From the NCBI GenBank assembly GCA_023460395.1, contig JAEWQB010000010.1, forward strand, positions 1 through 64,000: 64,000 nucleotides of DNA. Reading direction: 5' to 3'. Origin of the DNA: Pseudomonadota bacterium (GTDB lineage: Bacteria; Desulfobacterota; Desulfovibrionia; Desulfovibrionales; Desulfovibrionaceae). The position numbers and the translations under genes are program-made. Under the pieces are notes generated by a model that saw only the letters and a program-made list of their open reading frames with translations, was not told the origin of the DNA and made no database searches. The stretch's first letter is position 1, and each line of letters opens with the position of its first letter. Positions 32,719-42,551 of this stretch are shown in pieces.

Positions 32719-34917
32719 ATGGGGAAAAACGGGATCGGCACCATGCATGACGACGTAAATGCGCAGGCGTTTCGTGAAGAAGCGTATGATCTGCTAGCGG
32801 AACTGGAATCCGCTCTTCTGGAACTGGAATGCCAGCCGGAAGATCATGAATTGGTGGACAGGGTATTTCGGGCCATGCACACCATCAAGGGGTCCGGGGC
32901 TATGTTTGGTTTTACCGACATTGCCACCTTCACGCACGATGTGGAAACCGTGTTTGACAGGGTGCGAAATGGCGAACTTCCGGTAACCCGCGAGTTGCTT
33001 ACCCTTACCTTGCGCGCGCGAGATCATATTGCCGGTCTTTTGGCGTGCAGCGTGACAGGTGAGGAGCCGGATAGGGCCACTGCGACCGAGCTTACCGCCG
33101 CGTTGAAAGCCTATATGAAAAAATCACCCGCGGAAAAGCGACGGACCCCGGAAGCGGCTTTGGGAAATTCTTCCACAATACGGGAAGACTGTTACGAGAA
33201 ATTGCCGGATTCGTCCGGCATGGTGGTGAAAGAAGAGGCCCTGTACCGAATTCGGTTTAAACCGGCACCGCACATTTTTCATTCAGGAACCAACCCGTTG
33301 CATCTGCTGGAGGATCTTGAGCGTATGGGAAGCATGCGCTGTTTTCCCCATCTTGCCGATGTCCCGGCGCTGGAAGAGCTGGACCCGGAAAGCTGCCGCA
33401 TCTGGTGGGACGTTCTTCTTTATACTGATGCGGACGAGCAAGCCATCCAGAACGTGTTTATGTTTGTGGAAGATGATTGCGAACTTACGGTGCAGACTGT
33501 TTTCCGGGGTGGACACGAGCCAGAGGATGCTTCGTACCGGCGGCTTGGTCAAATTTTATTGGAACGCGGCGATCTTTCCGAAGAATCCCTCTCTCGTGTG
33601 CTGGCGGAGCGCAAATTGCTGGGAGAGGTCTTGCAGGATGCCGGGCTGGTGAATGCGGACGTGGTGCAATCCGCTCTGGCGGAGCAGCAAGTTGTGCGCG
33701 AACTGCGCACCTCCCGCGAAGGCAGCGGCACGGAAGGAAAGGGCGATGTGGGAGTTACCAGCATTCGCGTGGCGGCAGAAAGGCTGGATAAGCTGGTCGA
33801 TTTAGTGGGAGAATTGGTCATTGTGCAGGCGCAGATCGCGCAATATGTGCATTGCCACCCCGAAAGCCAGCTTGTGGGACTTTCTGAAGATCTGGAACGG
33901 CTTTCCGATGAGTTGCGCGATTCCACGCTGGGCATACGCATGTTGCCCATAGGGTCCACCTTCGGCAAGTTCCGCCGGCTTGTGCGCGACCTTGCGGAGC
34001 AGTTGGGCAAGGAAGTGGAGTTAGTCACGCTGGGGGCGGAAACCGAACTGGATAAAACGGTCATAGACCGTTTGAGTGATCCGCTTGTGCACTGCCTGCG
34101 TAACAGTCTCGATCATGGCATAGAAGCCCCGGAACAGAGGGCGAAGGCCGGTAAACCACGCGTAGGCCGCATTACCCTTAGTGCGGAACACGCGGGTGGC
34201 GAGGTACTCATTTCCATTCAGGATGATGGCGCGGGCCTGAACCGGGAACGAATTATGTCTACCGCTGTGGACAGGGGAATCGTGCCTCCCGATGCGGATC
34301 TTTCGGAACGGGAAATTGACCATCTGATTTTTGCACCGGGTTTTTCCACCGCACAGGCCGTCACCAGTGTTTCCGGCAGAGGAGTGGGCATGGATGTGGT
34401 GAAGCGGTCCATAGACGCTCTGCGTGGCACTATTGAACTTCGGAGCGAGCAGGGCAGAGGCACGCGAACCCTGATTCGTCTCCCATTAACCTTGGCTATT
34501 ATTGATGGTTTGCAGGTGCAGGTGGGCGACGAATTTTTCGTTCTGCCGTTAACGCATGTGGAAGAATGTGTGGAACATATTCGCCCTGCGGCCTCTGGGC
34601 CGAAAGTAGAAGGCCGGGAACAGCAAATAATCAACCTCCGTGGCGAGATTGTGCCGTATATTCTTCTCCGTGAACAATTCTCCATACCCGGCGTTGCGCC
34701 GCGTATAGAGCAGATTGTCGTGGTGAACGCGGGTGGAGAACGCTACGGTATTGTGGTGGATCAGGTCATCGGCGAACACCAGACGGTTATTAAATCGCTA
34801 GGCCGGTTTTGCCGTAACGTGGAAGAGATTTCCGGGGCCACCATTAAGGGTGACGGTTCCATGGCGCTGATCTTAGATGTCGCCCGGTTGGTGCAATCCG
34901 CCATTGCCGGGCGGTAG
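32719..34917 (+). CDS. cheA: Chemotaxis histidine kinase CheA
   Basis: 732 residues. The P1 HPt domain has AMHTIKGSGAMFGF, with the phosphorylated His near residue 54. A central region (about 170-260) is a CheA regulatory-type domain rather than the E. coli P2. Dimerisation domain P3 begins LDKLVDLVGELVIVQ. The kinase domain has N-box HCLRNSLDHGIE, G1 DDGAGL and G2 GRGVGMDVV. The C-terminal P5 CheW-like domain contains GLQVQVGDEFFVLPL and ends in DVARLV. It starts 11 bp after cheY. There is no cheW in the cluster. Confidence 0.95.
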   Translation: MGKNGIGTMHDDVNAQAFREEAYDLLAELESALLELECQPEDHELVDRVFRAMHTIKGSGAMFGFTDIATFTHDVETVFDRVRNGELPVTRELLTLTLRARDHIAGLLACSVTGEEPDRATATELTAALKAYMKKSPAEKRRTPEAALGNSSTIREDCYEKLPDSSGMVVKEEALYRIRFKPAPHIFHSGTNPLHLLEDLERMGSMRCFPHLADVPALEELDPESCRIWWDVLLYTDADEQAIQNVFMFVEDDCELTVQTVFRGGHEPEDASYRRLGQILLERGDLSEESLSRVLAERKLLGEVLQDAGLVNADVVQSALAEQQVVRELRTSREGSGTEGKGDVGVTSIRVAAERLDKLVDLVGELVIVQAQIAQYVHCHPESQLVGLSEDLERLSDELRDSTLGIRMLPIGSTFGKFRRLVRDLAEQLGKEVELVTLGAETELDKTVIDRLSDPLVHCLRNSLDHGIEAPEQRAKAGKPRVGRITLSAEHAGGEVLISIQDDGAGLNRERIMSTAVDRGIVPPDADLSEREIDHLIFAPGFSTAQAVTSVSGRGVGMDVVKRSIDALRGTIELRSEQGRGTRTLIRLPLTLAIIDGLQVQVGDEFFVLPLTHVEECVEHIRPAASGPKVEGREQQIINLRGEIVPYILLREQFSIPGVAPRIEQIVVVNAGGERYGIVVDQVIGEHQTVIKSLGRFCRNVEEISGATIKGDGSMALILDVARLVQSAIAGR

Positions 34918-35051
34918 TCTTCTCGTTGGCCGGGAATATCTCCGCCGCACCCGGTGGGCTTTCCGAAGGCGCCTCATTGCCTCGGACCTCTGCTGGGGAG
35001 AGTGCCCTGTAGTCTCGTACCGGCCTGAATCCACGGGAGAATAAGGCGTCT

Positions 35052-35957
35052 ATGAGCAGTGAACATTCTCAGACTACCTTGTCGGTGTCCGGCACCGGCA
35101 GCACGAATCAGCCTGACGGAGCGGTGGGGTTCCGTCCCGCTCCCATGCCTGACCGTATTTTCGGGCGATTAAGCGCCTTTATCCATGAACAGGTGGGCAT
35201 AACGCTGCCGCCGGGCAAGCGGGTGATGCTGGAGGCGCGGCTCCAGAAACGGCTGCGTTCCCTTGGGTACACTTCATATGAATCATACGTGGATTACGTT
35301 TTTACTTCTGAAGGAATGACGCAGGAACTGCGCAACCTTATCGATGTAGTAACCACGAACACCACCGAATTCTTTCGAGAACCCAAGCATTTCGACTATC
35401 TGATCGCTTCGGCGTTACCAGACTGGTTACGGCGTAATGCGGGTAGACGCCTCGCTCTGTGGAGCGCCGGGTGCTCCACTGGCATGGAGCCGTATACGCT
35501 GGCTATGGTGCTCTCCGATTTCGCCGAACATCACAGGGAATTGCTGTTTCACATTCTTGCCACAGACATTTCCTCGCGCGCTCTGCAAACCGCTGTGAAG
35601 GCGGTATACGAGGCGGAGCGTATTGAAAGCGTGCCAGAGGTTTTTCGTAAGAAGTATCTGCTGCGCAGCCGGGATCCATCGCGCAAGCTCATCCGGGTAG
35701 GGCCGGAAATTCGGAGTATGGTAACGTTTGAGCGGCTTAATTTCATGGAACGGTTTCGTTTTGACGCCCCCATGGACATTATTTTTTGCCGTAACGTCAT
35801 AATCTATTTTGATAAAACGACTCAGGAACGCTTGCTCAAGCAGTTCTGCGACAATTTGCGTTCCGGGGGGTATCTCTTCATCGGTCATTCTGAGAGTCTG
35901 GCGGGCATGTCTTTGCCGTTAACCCAGACCGCGCCCACCGTTTACAGGAGGACATAG
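35052..35957 (+). CDS. cheR: Chemotaxis protein methyltransferase CheR
   Basis: 301 residues. It methylates receptor glutamates with S-adenosylmethionine. The N-terminal helical CheR domain is followed by the AdoMet-binding domain with TTNTTEFFRE, LWSAGCSTGMEPYTLAM and the IIFCRNVIIYFD signature. In the glycine-rich loop the usual EEPY reads MEPY, a single unusual substitution. The first 30 residues are a Ser/Thr/Gly-rich extension. It lies 134 bp after cheA and 3 bp before cheB, so CheR and CheB are translated together. Confidence 0.94.
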   Translation: MSSEHSQTTLSVSGTGSTNQPDGAVGFRPAPMPDRIFGRLSAFIHEQVGITLPPGKRVMLEARLQKRLRSLGYTSYESYVDYVFTSEGMTQELRNLIDVVTTNTTEFFREPKHFDYLIASALPDWLRRNAGRRLALWSAGCSTGMEPYTLAMVLSDFAEHHRELLFHILATDISSRALQTAVKAVYEAERIESVPEVFRKKYLLRSRDPSRKLIRVGPEIRSMVTFERLNFMERFRFDAPMDIIFCRNVIIYFDKTTQERLLKQFCDNLRSGGYLFIGHSESLAGMSLPLTQTAPTVYRRT

Positions 35958-35960
35958 GCC

Positions 35961-37028
35961 ATGGCCAGACGCATAAAGGTGCTGGTGGTGGACGACTCTG
36001 CGCTGGTCCGTCAGACGCTGTCTGAGATTTTTGCGGCAGATCCAGATATCGAAGTGGTGGGTACCGCTTCAGATCCCTTCGTGGCGGCTAAAAGAATGGA
36101 AACGGTTGTTCCAGACGTCATTACTCTTGATGTGGAAATGCCACGGATGGATGGCATTACCTTTTTACGTAAGATCATGACGCAACACCCTATTCCTGTT
36201 GTTATATGTTCCGCAGTGACCGGGGAAGGAGCGGATGCGACCTTCAAGGCGCTGGAGTACGGCGCGGTGGAAATTATCACCAAACCACGGGTGAGCACCC
36301 GGCAATTTCTGGAGGAGTCGGCTATCCGCATCTGTGACGCCGTGAAGGCGGCGGCCCGCGCCCGCATGAAAAAGGTGACGGAAAAAATTGCCATAACGCC
36401 CAAACTTTCGGCAGATGTCGTTCTTCCGCCGCTCACCGGAAAAACCCGCGCGGTGGGTGCCACGGGAAAAATTGTGGTAATAGGGGCTTCGACTGGTGGC
36501 ACGGAAGCGCTAGCCGCGCTGCTGCTGGGGCTGCCTGCCAACTGTCCGCCCATAGGTGTGGTGCAGCACATGCCGGAGCATTTTACCGGGGCCTTTGCCC
36601 GCAGGCTAAACGCCGCCTGTGCCATGCGTGTGAAAGAGGCGCAGGATGGCGACCGCATGGAGCAGGGAAGCGTGCTTATCGCTCCGGGAAACATGCACAT
36701 GTTGCTCAAGCGTAATGGCGGACAATATTACGTGGAACTGCGGGAAGGGCCGCTCGTGCGTCGGCATCGTCCTTCGGTGGATGTCTTGTTTCGTTCCGCG
36801 GCGCGGTATGGCGGGGCAAATGTGGTGGGCGCTATTTTGACGGGTATGGGAGACGACGGGGCGGTGGGTATGCGGGAAATGTGGGATGCCGGGGCTTACA
36901 CCATAGCACAGGACGAAGCGACCTGTGTGGTTTTTGGCATGCCGCAGGAAGCGATCAAAATGGGGGGAGTGCGGAAGATACTGCCCTTGTCGGGTATTGC
37001 GGCGGAAATTATGCGTATGAGCGGTTAG
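35961..37028 (+). CDS. cheB: Chemotaxis methylesterase CheB
   Basis: 355 residues. The N-terminal receiver has VVDDSALVR and the phospho-Asp in ITLDVEMPRMDG. A linker leads to the methylesterase domain with catalytic Ser in GASTGGTEAL, His in VQHMPEHFTGAF and Asp in GMGDDGAVGM. It reverses CheR methylation and may deamidate receptors, which could cover for the missing cheD. It ends 7 bp before the convergent crcB stop. Confidence 0.96.
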   Translation: MARRIKVLVVDDSALVRQTLSEIFAADPDIEVVGTASDPFVAAKRMETVVPDVITLDVEMPRMDGITFLRKIMTQHPIPVVICSAVTGEGADATFKALEYGAVEIITKPRVSTRQFLEESAIRICDAVKAAARARMKKVTEKIAITPKLSADVVLPPLTGKTRAVGATGKIVVIGASTGGTEALAALLLGLPANCPPIGVVQHMPEHFTGAFARRLNAACAMRVKEAQDGDRMEQGSVLIAPGNMHMLLKRNGGQYYVELREGPLVRRHRPSVDVLFRSAARYGGANVVGAILTGMGDDGAVGMREMWDAGAYTIAQDEATCVVFGMPQEAIKMGGVRKILPLSGIAAEIMRMSG

Positions 37029-37035
37029 GCGCGCT

Positions 37036-37419
37036 CTATACCGTTTTCCCCAGCCACAACCCCAGCCAGAGCAGACCCATGCCGAGTAGTATCTGGCCCA
37101 TGCAGTTCAGCGCGGCGTGCGCCCAGTCCGCTGCGGTGACAAGGTTCACTGTCTCGAAGATAAAAGTGGAGAAGGTGGTAAATGCCCCCATGAATCCGGT
37201 GAAAACCACCGCCCGCATGGAGGGGGAAAGTGCCAGCGCATCTTCCGTCAATCCCCACAGAATACCGAAGAGCAGGCAGCCTAGGCTGTTAACTACAAAG
37301 GTTCCAGAAGGGAAGAGGGCACCATAGTGCTTTTCCACCAGTCCGCCCAATGCAAAGCGGCTCAGGGTTCCCACCCCTCCGGCTAAAAATAGCAAAATGA
37401 GTCTTTGCACGGGCAGCAT
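37036..37419 (-). CDS. crcB: Fluoride ion channel CrcB/Fluc
   Basis: A 127-residue four-helix membrane protein. Signatures are GGVGTLSRFALGG, VNSLGCLLFGILWG with the pore Asn, and TGFMGAFTTFSTF with the Phe box and central Na site. It forms dual-topology dimers that expel fluoride. It is a single gene here, convergent with cheB. I looked for a crcB-type fluoride riboswitch upstream and did not find one. Confidence 0.93.
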   Translation of the reverse strand: MLPVQRLILLFLAGGVGTLSRFALGGLVEKHYGALFPSGTFVVNSLGCLLFGILWGLTEDALALSPSMRAVVFTGFMGAFTTFSTFIFETVNLVTAADWAHAALNCMGQILLGMGLLWLGLWLGKTV

Positions 37420-37593
37420 TCCTTACGGTTGCGTGGTTCGTAGTGGTTGTGTTGACGGTGCGCAGGGTGCCCTTCCCGCGGGATCTCCGTTGCGGTCCCC
37501 GGTGGGACAGCGTACACAGGCACAGAACGCTTCCAGCAAATCTGCGGCACCATACCCGCGCAGTATCGCCAATGGCAAGGAGATATCCGGTCC

Positions 37594-38193
37594 ATGTCGT
37601 ATGAGGTTGAACTAAAATTTATTGATGTGGCGTTTGATCCCCTGCGCGAAACGCTAGCCCGGCAGGAAGCTCGCTCGCTGGGCAGATATGTGGAGCGAAA
37701 CACGGTGTTTGACACCCCGGAGCGGGAACTCAGACGGGCAGATACGTTGTTGCGTTTACGAACGCGTATATGGGGAAAAGGCGAAGACGCTATACTCACG
37801 CTTAAGCTGCCTCCGCAGGGCGAAGTGCCGGTGGATGTGAAGGTGGCGGATGAGCGAGAAACCCCGGTGAGCGATGCCAATGCCATGGGCCTGATTCTTG
37901 AGGGCTTGGGCTATGTGCCGGTATTTCGCTACGAAAAAATGCGCGAAGAATGGCACGTGGATGGGGTGGATATCTGTTTGGATACACTGCCTTTCGGCAT
38001 GGTAGCCGAACTGGAGGGAGAGCGTGAGGCTATCTTTACGTGCGCTGCAAGGTTGGGGTTGCCCATGGACAGAGCGAGCACGGAAACCTATCATGCTCTT
38101 AATAGGCAGTGGCGGGAACGTATGGGGTTGCCCCCTATGGATGATTTTTGCTTCTCGTCCACTGCCCTGCGCGAACTGATTGACGGCCTGTAA
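37594..38193 (+). CDS. CYTH-domain protein (class IV adenylate cyclase/triphosphatase family)
   Basis: 199 residues. The N-terminal EVELKF is the ExExK motif that defines the CYTH tunnel fold. Further charged strands (LRLRTRIW, AILTLKLPP, VAELEGE) supply the phosphate- and metal-binding residues. Members are CyaB-type adenylate cyclases or triphosphatases acting on thiamine triphosphate or polyphosphate; sequence alone does not decide. AAGGAG lies 11 bp before the ATG. It stands next to clpS with 59 bp between. Confidence 0.82.
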   Translation: MSYEVELKFIDVAFDPLRETLARQEARSLGRYVERNTVFDTPERELRRADTLLRLRTRIWGKGEDAILTLKLPPQGEVPVDVKVADERETPVSDANAMGLILEGLGYVPVFRYEKMREEWHVDGVDICLDTLPFGMVAELEGEREAIFTCAARLGLPMDRASTETYHALNRQWRERMGLPPMDDFCFSSTALRELIDGL

Positions 38194-38252
38194 ATCCCTG
38201 CCCATTGAGCGTGCGCCATGCGCGAAAACAGCCATGGAGAAGAATACGGATT

Positions 38253-38579
38253 ATGAGTGACCGATTTGCCCGCCCGGATGCGCGTCCTGACAGGGGAGAA
38301 GACACCCTGTTGGAAGATGACGTTCGGGAGCCAAAACAATACCGGGTATTGCTGCACAATGACGACTACACAACCATGGAATTCGTTATTGCTATTTTAA
38401 TGGAAGTGTTTCGCAAAACCATGCAGCAATCAACGGCTATTATGTTGAGTGTACATGAGGAAGGGGTGGGAGAATGCGGCGTGTTTACCGCTGAAGTGGC
38501 GGAGACAAAGGTTGCCGTGGTTCACGCCCGCGCCCGGAAAGAGGGCTTTCCCCTTCGGTGCAGCATGGAGGAGGTATAG
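38253..38579 (+). CDS. clpS: ClpS adaptor
   Basis: 108 residues. It delivers proteins with bulky hydrophobic N-terminal residues to ClpAP. The pocket motif LHNDDYTTMEFVI is intact, and ARKEGFPL lies near the C-terminus where ClpS contacts ClpA. The N-terminal 25 residues are a flexible charged arm. The ATG at 38253 follows GGAGAAG. The stop is 3 bp before the clpA start, and aat follows, giving a complete N-degron trio except for ClpP. Confidence 0.94.
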   Translation: MSDRFARPDARPDRGEDTLLEDDVREPKQYRVLLHNDDYTTMEFVIAILMEVFRKTMQQSTAIMLSVHEEGVGECGVFTAEVAETKVAVVHARARKEGFPLRCSMEEV

Positions 38580-38582
38580 GGC

Positions 38583-40988
38583 ATGTTGGGAAAACGATTG
38601 GAAGCCGTGTTATCGGCGGCTGTAAGCGAAGTACGCGCCCGGAACCACGAGTTCCTGACGCTGGAACATATCCTTTTTGCGATAATTAACGATTCGCAGG
38701 GGCGCAGCATTCTTTCAGGATGCGGCGCGGATGCGGATGCGCTTTCCAAGCGGCTGGAAGTCTTTTTTTCTTCCCACATGGAACCGCTGCCTCCCGATAC
38801 ACCCACGGAAGTGGTGCAGACTCTGGGAGTACAGCGTGTGTTGCAGCGCGCGGTCATGCAAATGCAGTCCGCCAGCCGGGACACGGTAGAAGTAGGCGAT
38901 CTGCTGGCTGCCATGTTTGAGGAAGAAGATTCCTACGCCGTGTACTTCTTGCGGTCACAGGGTATTTCCCGCTTGGATGTGCTGGAATACATTTCCCACG
39001 CGGGCGATGACTGGGGCGACGAAGGTGAGGAGAACCCGTCCGAGTCCGGTGTCGCGCCCGGATCTGGCGGCAAGGGAAAAAGGGATGGTAAAGGGGAAGC
39101 TCTTGCCAAATTTTGCGTGGACCTCACCGCCCGCGCCCGCGAAGGGGGCATTGATCCCCTCATAGGCCGGACGGAGGAACTGGAGCGCACCATTCTGATA
39201 CTGGCGCGCCGGAGAAAGAATAATCCGCTTTTTGTGGGAGAGCCGGGCGTGGGAAAAACCGCGCTGGCGGAAGGTCTTGCCCTGCGCATTACATCCGGTG
39301 ATGTGCCGGAATCGTTCCTTGAATCCCGCGTTTTCGCTTTGGATATGGGAGCGCTTCTTGCGGGCACCAAATACCGGGGCGATTTTGAATCTCGTCTTAA
39401 GGCCGTTATCCGCGAACTGGGTACGATAGACGGAGCTATTCTGTTTATCGATGAAATCCACACTATTGTGGGCGCGGGTTCTACAAGCGGCGGCTCCATG
39501 GATGCATCGAATATTCTGAAACCCGTACTGGCATCCGGGGGCATTCGGTGTATTGGGTCCACTACCTACGAAGAATATCGTAATCACTTTGAGAAAGACC
39601 GGGCACTTTCCCGCCGGTTTCAAAAGATCGACGTGCCCGAACCCACCCCGGAAGAATGTTTGGAAATTCTCAAGGGACTTAAACCGTGGTACGAGGAACA
39701 CCATGGCGTGCGGTATACCCATCCCGCACTTAAATCCGCTGTGGACCTTTCCGCCCGGTATATCAACGAGCGTTTTTTGCCGGATAAGGCCATCGACGTT
39801 ATTGACGAAGCGGGGGCGGCCTACCGTCTGCGCAGTGCGCATCGCAAACGCAACACGGTAACGGCGGGAGATGTGGAACGTATTGTGGCCCGCATAGCGC
39901 GGATACCCGAACAACGTATTTCTTCCGGTGACCGCCTCAAGTTGGGCGATCTCGCTCCCACGCTAAAGAGCGTGGTCTTTGGGCAGGACGCGGCTGTGGA
40001 CGTGGTGGCTCGTGCCATTTTGCGCAGCCGGGCAGGGTTGGGGCGCGATGACAGGCCGACAGGAAGTTTTTTATTCTATGGTCCCACGGGGGTGGGGAAG
40101 ACTGAACTCGCCCGTCAGTTGGCCTCTACTCTGGGGGTGCAGTTTTTGCGTTATGATATGAGCGAATACATGGAAAAACATGCCGTGTCGCGACTCATAG
40201 GCGCACCTCCCGGTTACGTGGGGTTTGATCAGGGCGGTCAGCTTACCGACGCCATCCGCAAACACCCCTACGCGGTGGTGTTGATGGATGAAATTGAAAA
40301 GGCTCACCCCGATATCTTCAATGTGCTGCTTCAGGTTATGGACTACGCCACGCTGACCGACAACACGGGGCGCAAGGCTGATTTCCGTAACGTGATTCTT
40401 ATCATGACCAGCAATGCGGGCGCACGGGAAATGGCATCTACTCCCATTGGCTTTGGTGCCACCAAAGAGACTGACGTAGCCGGGCGTGGTTTAAAAGAGG
40501 TGGAGAAAACGTTTTCTCCCGAATTCCGAAATCGTCTGGATGCCATGGTTCCGTTCCATGGTTTGTCGGAATCCATCATGCTGGGAATTGTGGATAAGTT
40601 TGTGGGAGAACTGGAGACGCGCCTTAAAGACAAGCGGGTGCGCATTTCTCTTACAGATATTGCGCGGAAACGCCTTGCCGAAGCCGGATATGATCCCGCA
40701 TTCGGCGCGCGCCCCATGCGCCGGGTTATCCGAGGTGCTCTGGAGGACGCCATCGCCCACGAAGTGCTGTTTGGTTTACTGCAACGGGGCGGCACTGTGA
40801 CCGTGGACGCCGAGCCGCGCAGGACGGATGGAAAGAAAACCACGCCTGAGTTTTCGGCGGATTTGACCGCCCCGCGTGCACCTGCGGCGGCGAATGAGAG
40901 TGCAGACTCCTTGGGGTTACGGTTTACGTTTACCCCTGTTGCGGGAAAAGAATCGGAAGCTGCTCCAGAAGAGGCATCAGGCAGATAG
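38583..40988 (+). CDS. clpA: ATP-dependent Clp protease ATPase subunit ClpA
   Basis: 801 residues. The N-domain (about 1-145) binds ClpS. AAA domain D1 has GEPGVGKTAL and ILFIDEIH; D2 has GPTGVGKTEL and VLMDEIEKAH. The ClpP-docking IGF tripeptide is in TPIGFGATKE. There is no ClpB/ClpC middle domain, which confirms ClpA. The last 50 residues after D2 are Ala/Glu/Thr-rich and extend beyond the E. coli protein. It follows clpS and precedes aat by about 100 bp. Confidence 0.96.
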   Translation: MLGKRLEAVLSAAVSEVRARNHEFLTLEHILFAIINDSQGRSILSGCGADADALSKRLEVFFSSHMEPLPPDTPTEVVQTLGVQRVLQRAVMQMQSASRDTVEVGDLLAAMFEEEDSYAVYFLRSQGISRLDVLEYISHAGDDWGDEGEENPSESGVAPGSGGKGKRDGKGEALAKFCVDLTARAREGGIDPLIGRTEELERTILILARRRKNNPLFVGEPGVGKTALAEGLALRITSGDVPESFLESRVFALDMGALLAGTKYRGDFESRLKAVIRELGTIDGAILFIDEIHTIVGAGSTSGGSMDASNILKPVLASGGIRCIGSTTYEEYRNHFEKDRALSRRFQKIDVPEPTPEECLEILKGLKPWYEEHHGVRYTHPALKSAVDLSARYINERFLPDKAIDVIDEAGAAYRLRSAHRKRNTVTAGDVERIVARIARIPEQRISSGDRLKLGDLAPTLKSVVFGQDAAVDVVARAILRSRAGLGRDDRPTGSFLFYGPTGVGKTELARQLASTLGVQFLRYDMSEYMEKHAVSRLIGAPPGYVGFDQGGQLTDAIRKHPYAVVLMDEIEKAHPDIFNVLLQVMDYATLTDNTGRKADFRNVILIMTSNAGAREMASTPIGFGATKETDVAGRGLKEVEKTFSPEFRNRLDAMVPFHGLSESIMLGIVDKFVGELETRLKDKRVRISLTDIARKRLAEAGYDPAFGARPMRRVIRGALEDAIAHEVLFGLLQRGGTVTVDAEPRRTDGKKTTPEFSADLTAPRAPAAANESADSLGLRFTFTPVAGKESEAAPEEASGR

Positions 40989-41092
40989 CGGGGAGTTTTC
41001 CGGTAGGAAGATTTAGAGTCCATGTTCCCTGAGCGGAATGTTTACCACGGCTACGGGAATTTTCAGGAATATGCGGCGGGGTACGGACGGAA

Positions 41093-41800
41093 ATGATGGA
41101 TGTTTTTTGGCTGCCGGATAAGGGCGTAGATTTTCCGAACCCCAATCTTGCCGATGCCGACGGGTTGCTTGCCATTGGCGGCGATTTGAGCGTGGAACGT
41201 CTTCTCTCCGCCTACGCTTGCGGTATTTTCCCGTGGTATAATGATGACAGTCCTATCCTTTGGTGGTCGCCTGACCCCCGGTTTGTACTATATCCCGATG
41301 AACTACATGTTCCGCGCAGCTTGCGCCGCAGCATTCGTTCCCGGCGGTTTCGTATCACGGTGGATACGGCCTTTTCCGGGGTGATTACCCGCTGTGCCCG
41401 CACACCCCGTCCGGGGCAATCGGGAACGTGGATTGTCCGGGACGTTATTGCCGGTTACACCGCGTTGCATGAACTTGGCCTCGCGCATTCTGTAGAGGCG
41501 TGGACCGGAGATACGCTAGTAGGGGGGATTTACGGAGTGGGACTGGGGCGGGTATTCTTCGGGGAATCCATGTTTTACGCAGAACCGGACGCTTCCAAGA
41601 CCGCGCTGGTCTGGTTGGTATCCTTACTGCGTTGGGCGGGGTACGCCATGGTGGACTGCCAACAGGTGACGGATAACCTGCAACGTTTTGGCGCACGTGA
41701 AGTTCGGCGGGTAGATTTTCTGGAGCAGTTGCGGATGGCTATGACCGCTCCCACCATGCAGGGCAGGTGGAGTCTGCCGCAGGGGTTCTTTCCGTTGTAA
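41093..41800 (+). CDS. aat: Leucyl/phenylalanyl-tRNA-protein transferase
   Basis: 235 residues. It adds Leu or Phe from charged tRNA to N-terminal Lys or Arg of substrate proteins and so creates N-degrons for ClpS/ClpAP. Conserved segments are DGLLAIGGDLS, AYACGIFPWY, WWSPDPRFVL, GGIYGVGLGRVFFGESMF and DCQQVTDNL. Two adjacent ATG codons are possible starts. It is directly downstream of clpS-clpA, so the tagger, adaptor and unfoldase are encoded together. Confidence 0.96.
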   Translation: MMDVFWLPDKGVDFPNPNLADADGLLAIGGDLSVERLLSAYACGIFPWYNDDSPILWWSPDPRFVLYPDELHVPRSLRRSIRSRRFRITVDTAFSGVITRCARTPRPGQSGTWIVRDVIAGYTALHELGLAHSVEAWTGDTLVGGIYGVGLGRVFFGESMFYAEPDASKTALVWLVSLLRWAGYAMVDCQQVTDNLQRFGAREVRRVDFLEQLRMAMTAPTMQGRWSLPQGFFPL

Positions 41801-41839
41801 CGTGACCTTTTGTGTCCGCACTTTCCGGTGCGGAGCATT

Positions 41840-42358
41840 CTAGCTCCGCGTTCCGTTTTCCTGCGGGACCAGCGGTTCGTGTTGTGCAAGGTCATATACG
41901 CCACGCAAGGTGAATGGCAGGGGATACTCCCGCACATGGTCAAACCGGATGAACCCCAGAGTTTTTCCCGGAGAGACGGAAGAAAGCGGAGTAACCCCCA
42001 GCGGAACCGGGAGTTCCATGGGACAGGAATCTATGCGTTCCAGACGGCTTTCATAGCGGAGTGCCAGAAAGTGGATAACCGCGTCCCGTTCCGCCTCTGT
42101 GAATCCTTCCAGCAAAGCGTATTTGGCATCGTCGGGAGAACCTGCTGCAATTCCCGCCGGAGCGCATGGGGCTGGCTCTGTGGCGAGCAACGCGTTCCAA
42201 TCATACGCAGCCGTGTCTTCTGCGAGAAGCCAAGGCTCCCACCGAAAAATATGGGCCTCCACGTTCCGGCGTCCCTTGAAGGACCGGATGGTAATGCGGA
42301 TGCTGTGTATCCTGTCCACAGGACAATCTTTCGGTTCGGGGATGATGACGGTTTGCAT
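41840..42358 (-). CDS. Hypothetical protein
   Basis: 172 residues I do not recognise. It starts MQTVIIPEPKDC after GGAGGACGCC, an excellent ribosome site. There is no signal peptide or membrane helix. The N-terminal half alternates beta-like stretches (HSIRITIRSFKG); the middle has an acidic helix (LLEGFTEAERDAVIHFLALRY). It lies convergent with aat (40 bp) and divergent from uvrB (about 190 bp). Base composition matches its surroundings, so recent transfer is unlikely. Confidence 0.65.
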   Translation of the reverse strand: MQTVIIPEPKDCPVDRIHSIRITIRSFKGRRNVEAHIFRWEPWLLAEDTAAYDWNALLATEPAPCAPAGIAAGSPDDAKYALLEGFTEAERDAVIHFLALRYESRLERIDSCPMELPVPLGVTPLSSVSPGKTLGFIRFDHVREYPLPFTLRGVYDLAQHEPLVPQENGTRS

Positions 42359-42551
42359 GGCGTCCTCCGTGGCTGGTTGCGAAATACCTTTCTTCTCCCT
42401 AGTTGATATTCCCATTCTACGCAATGTTTGCGCATGGTTGCGGGAAGGGCTGCGGGACGTAAAAAATCGCGGAAGCGTCCCGCATACTGTGTTCCCCTGC
42501 GACTCTTTACCGGCGCGGCGCGGCAGGGTAGAGTGACCGCCGAGGTTTCAC

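Noticed and set aside
37420..37593. Fluoride riboswitch upstream of crcB
   Set aside because: A GGCGAT is present on the minus strand, but the pairing CGCC and the conserved pseudoknot partners do not follow.
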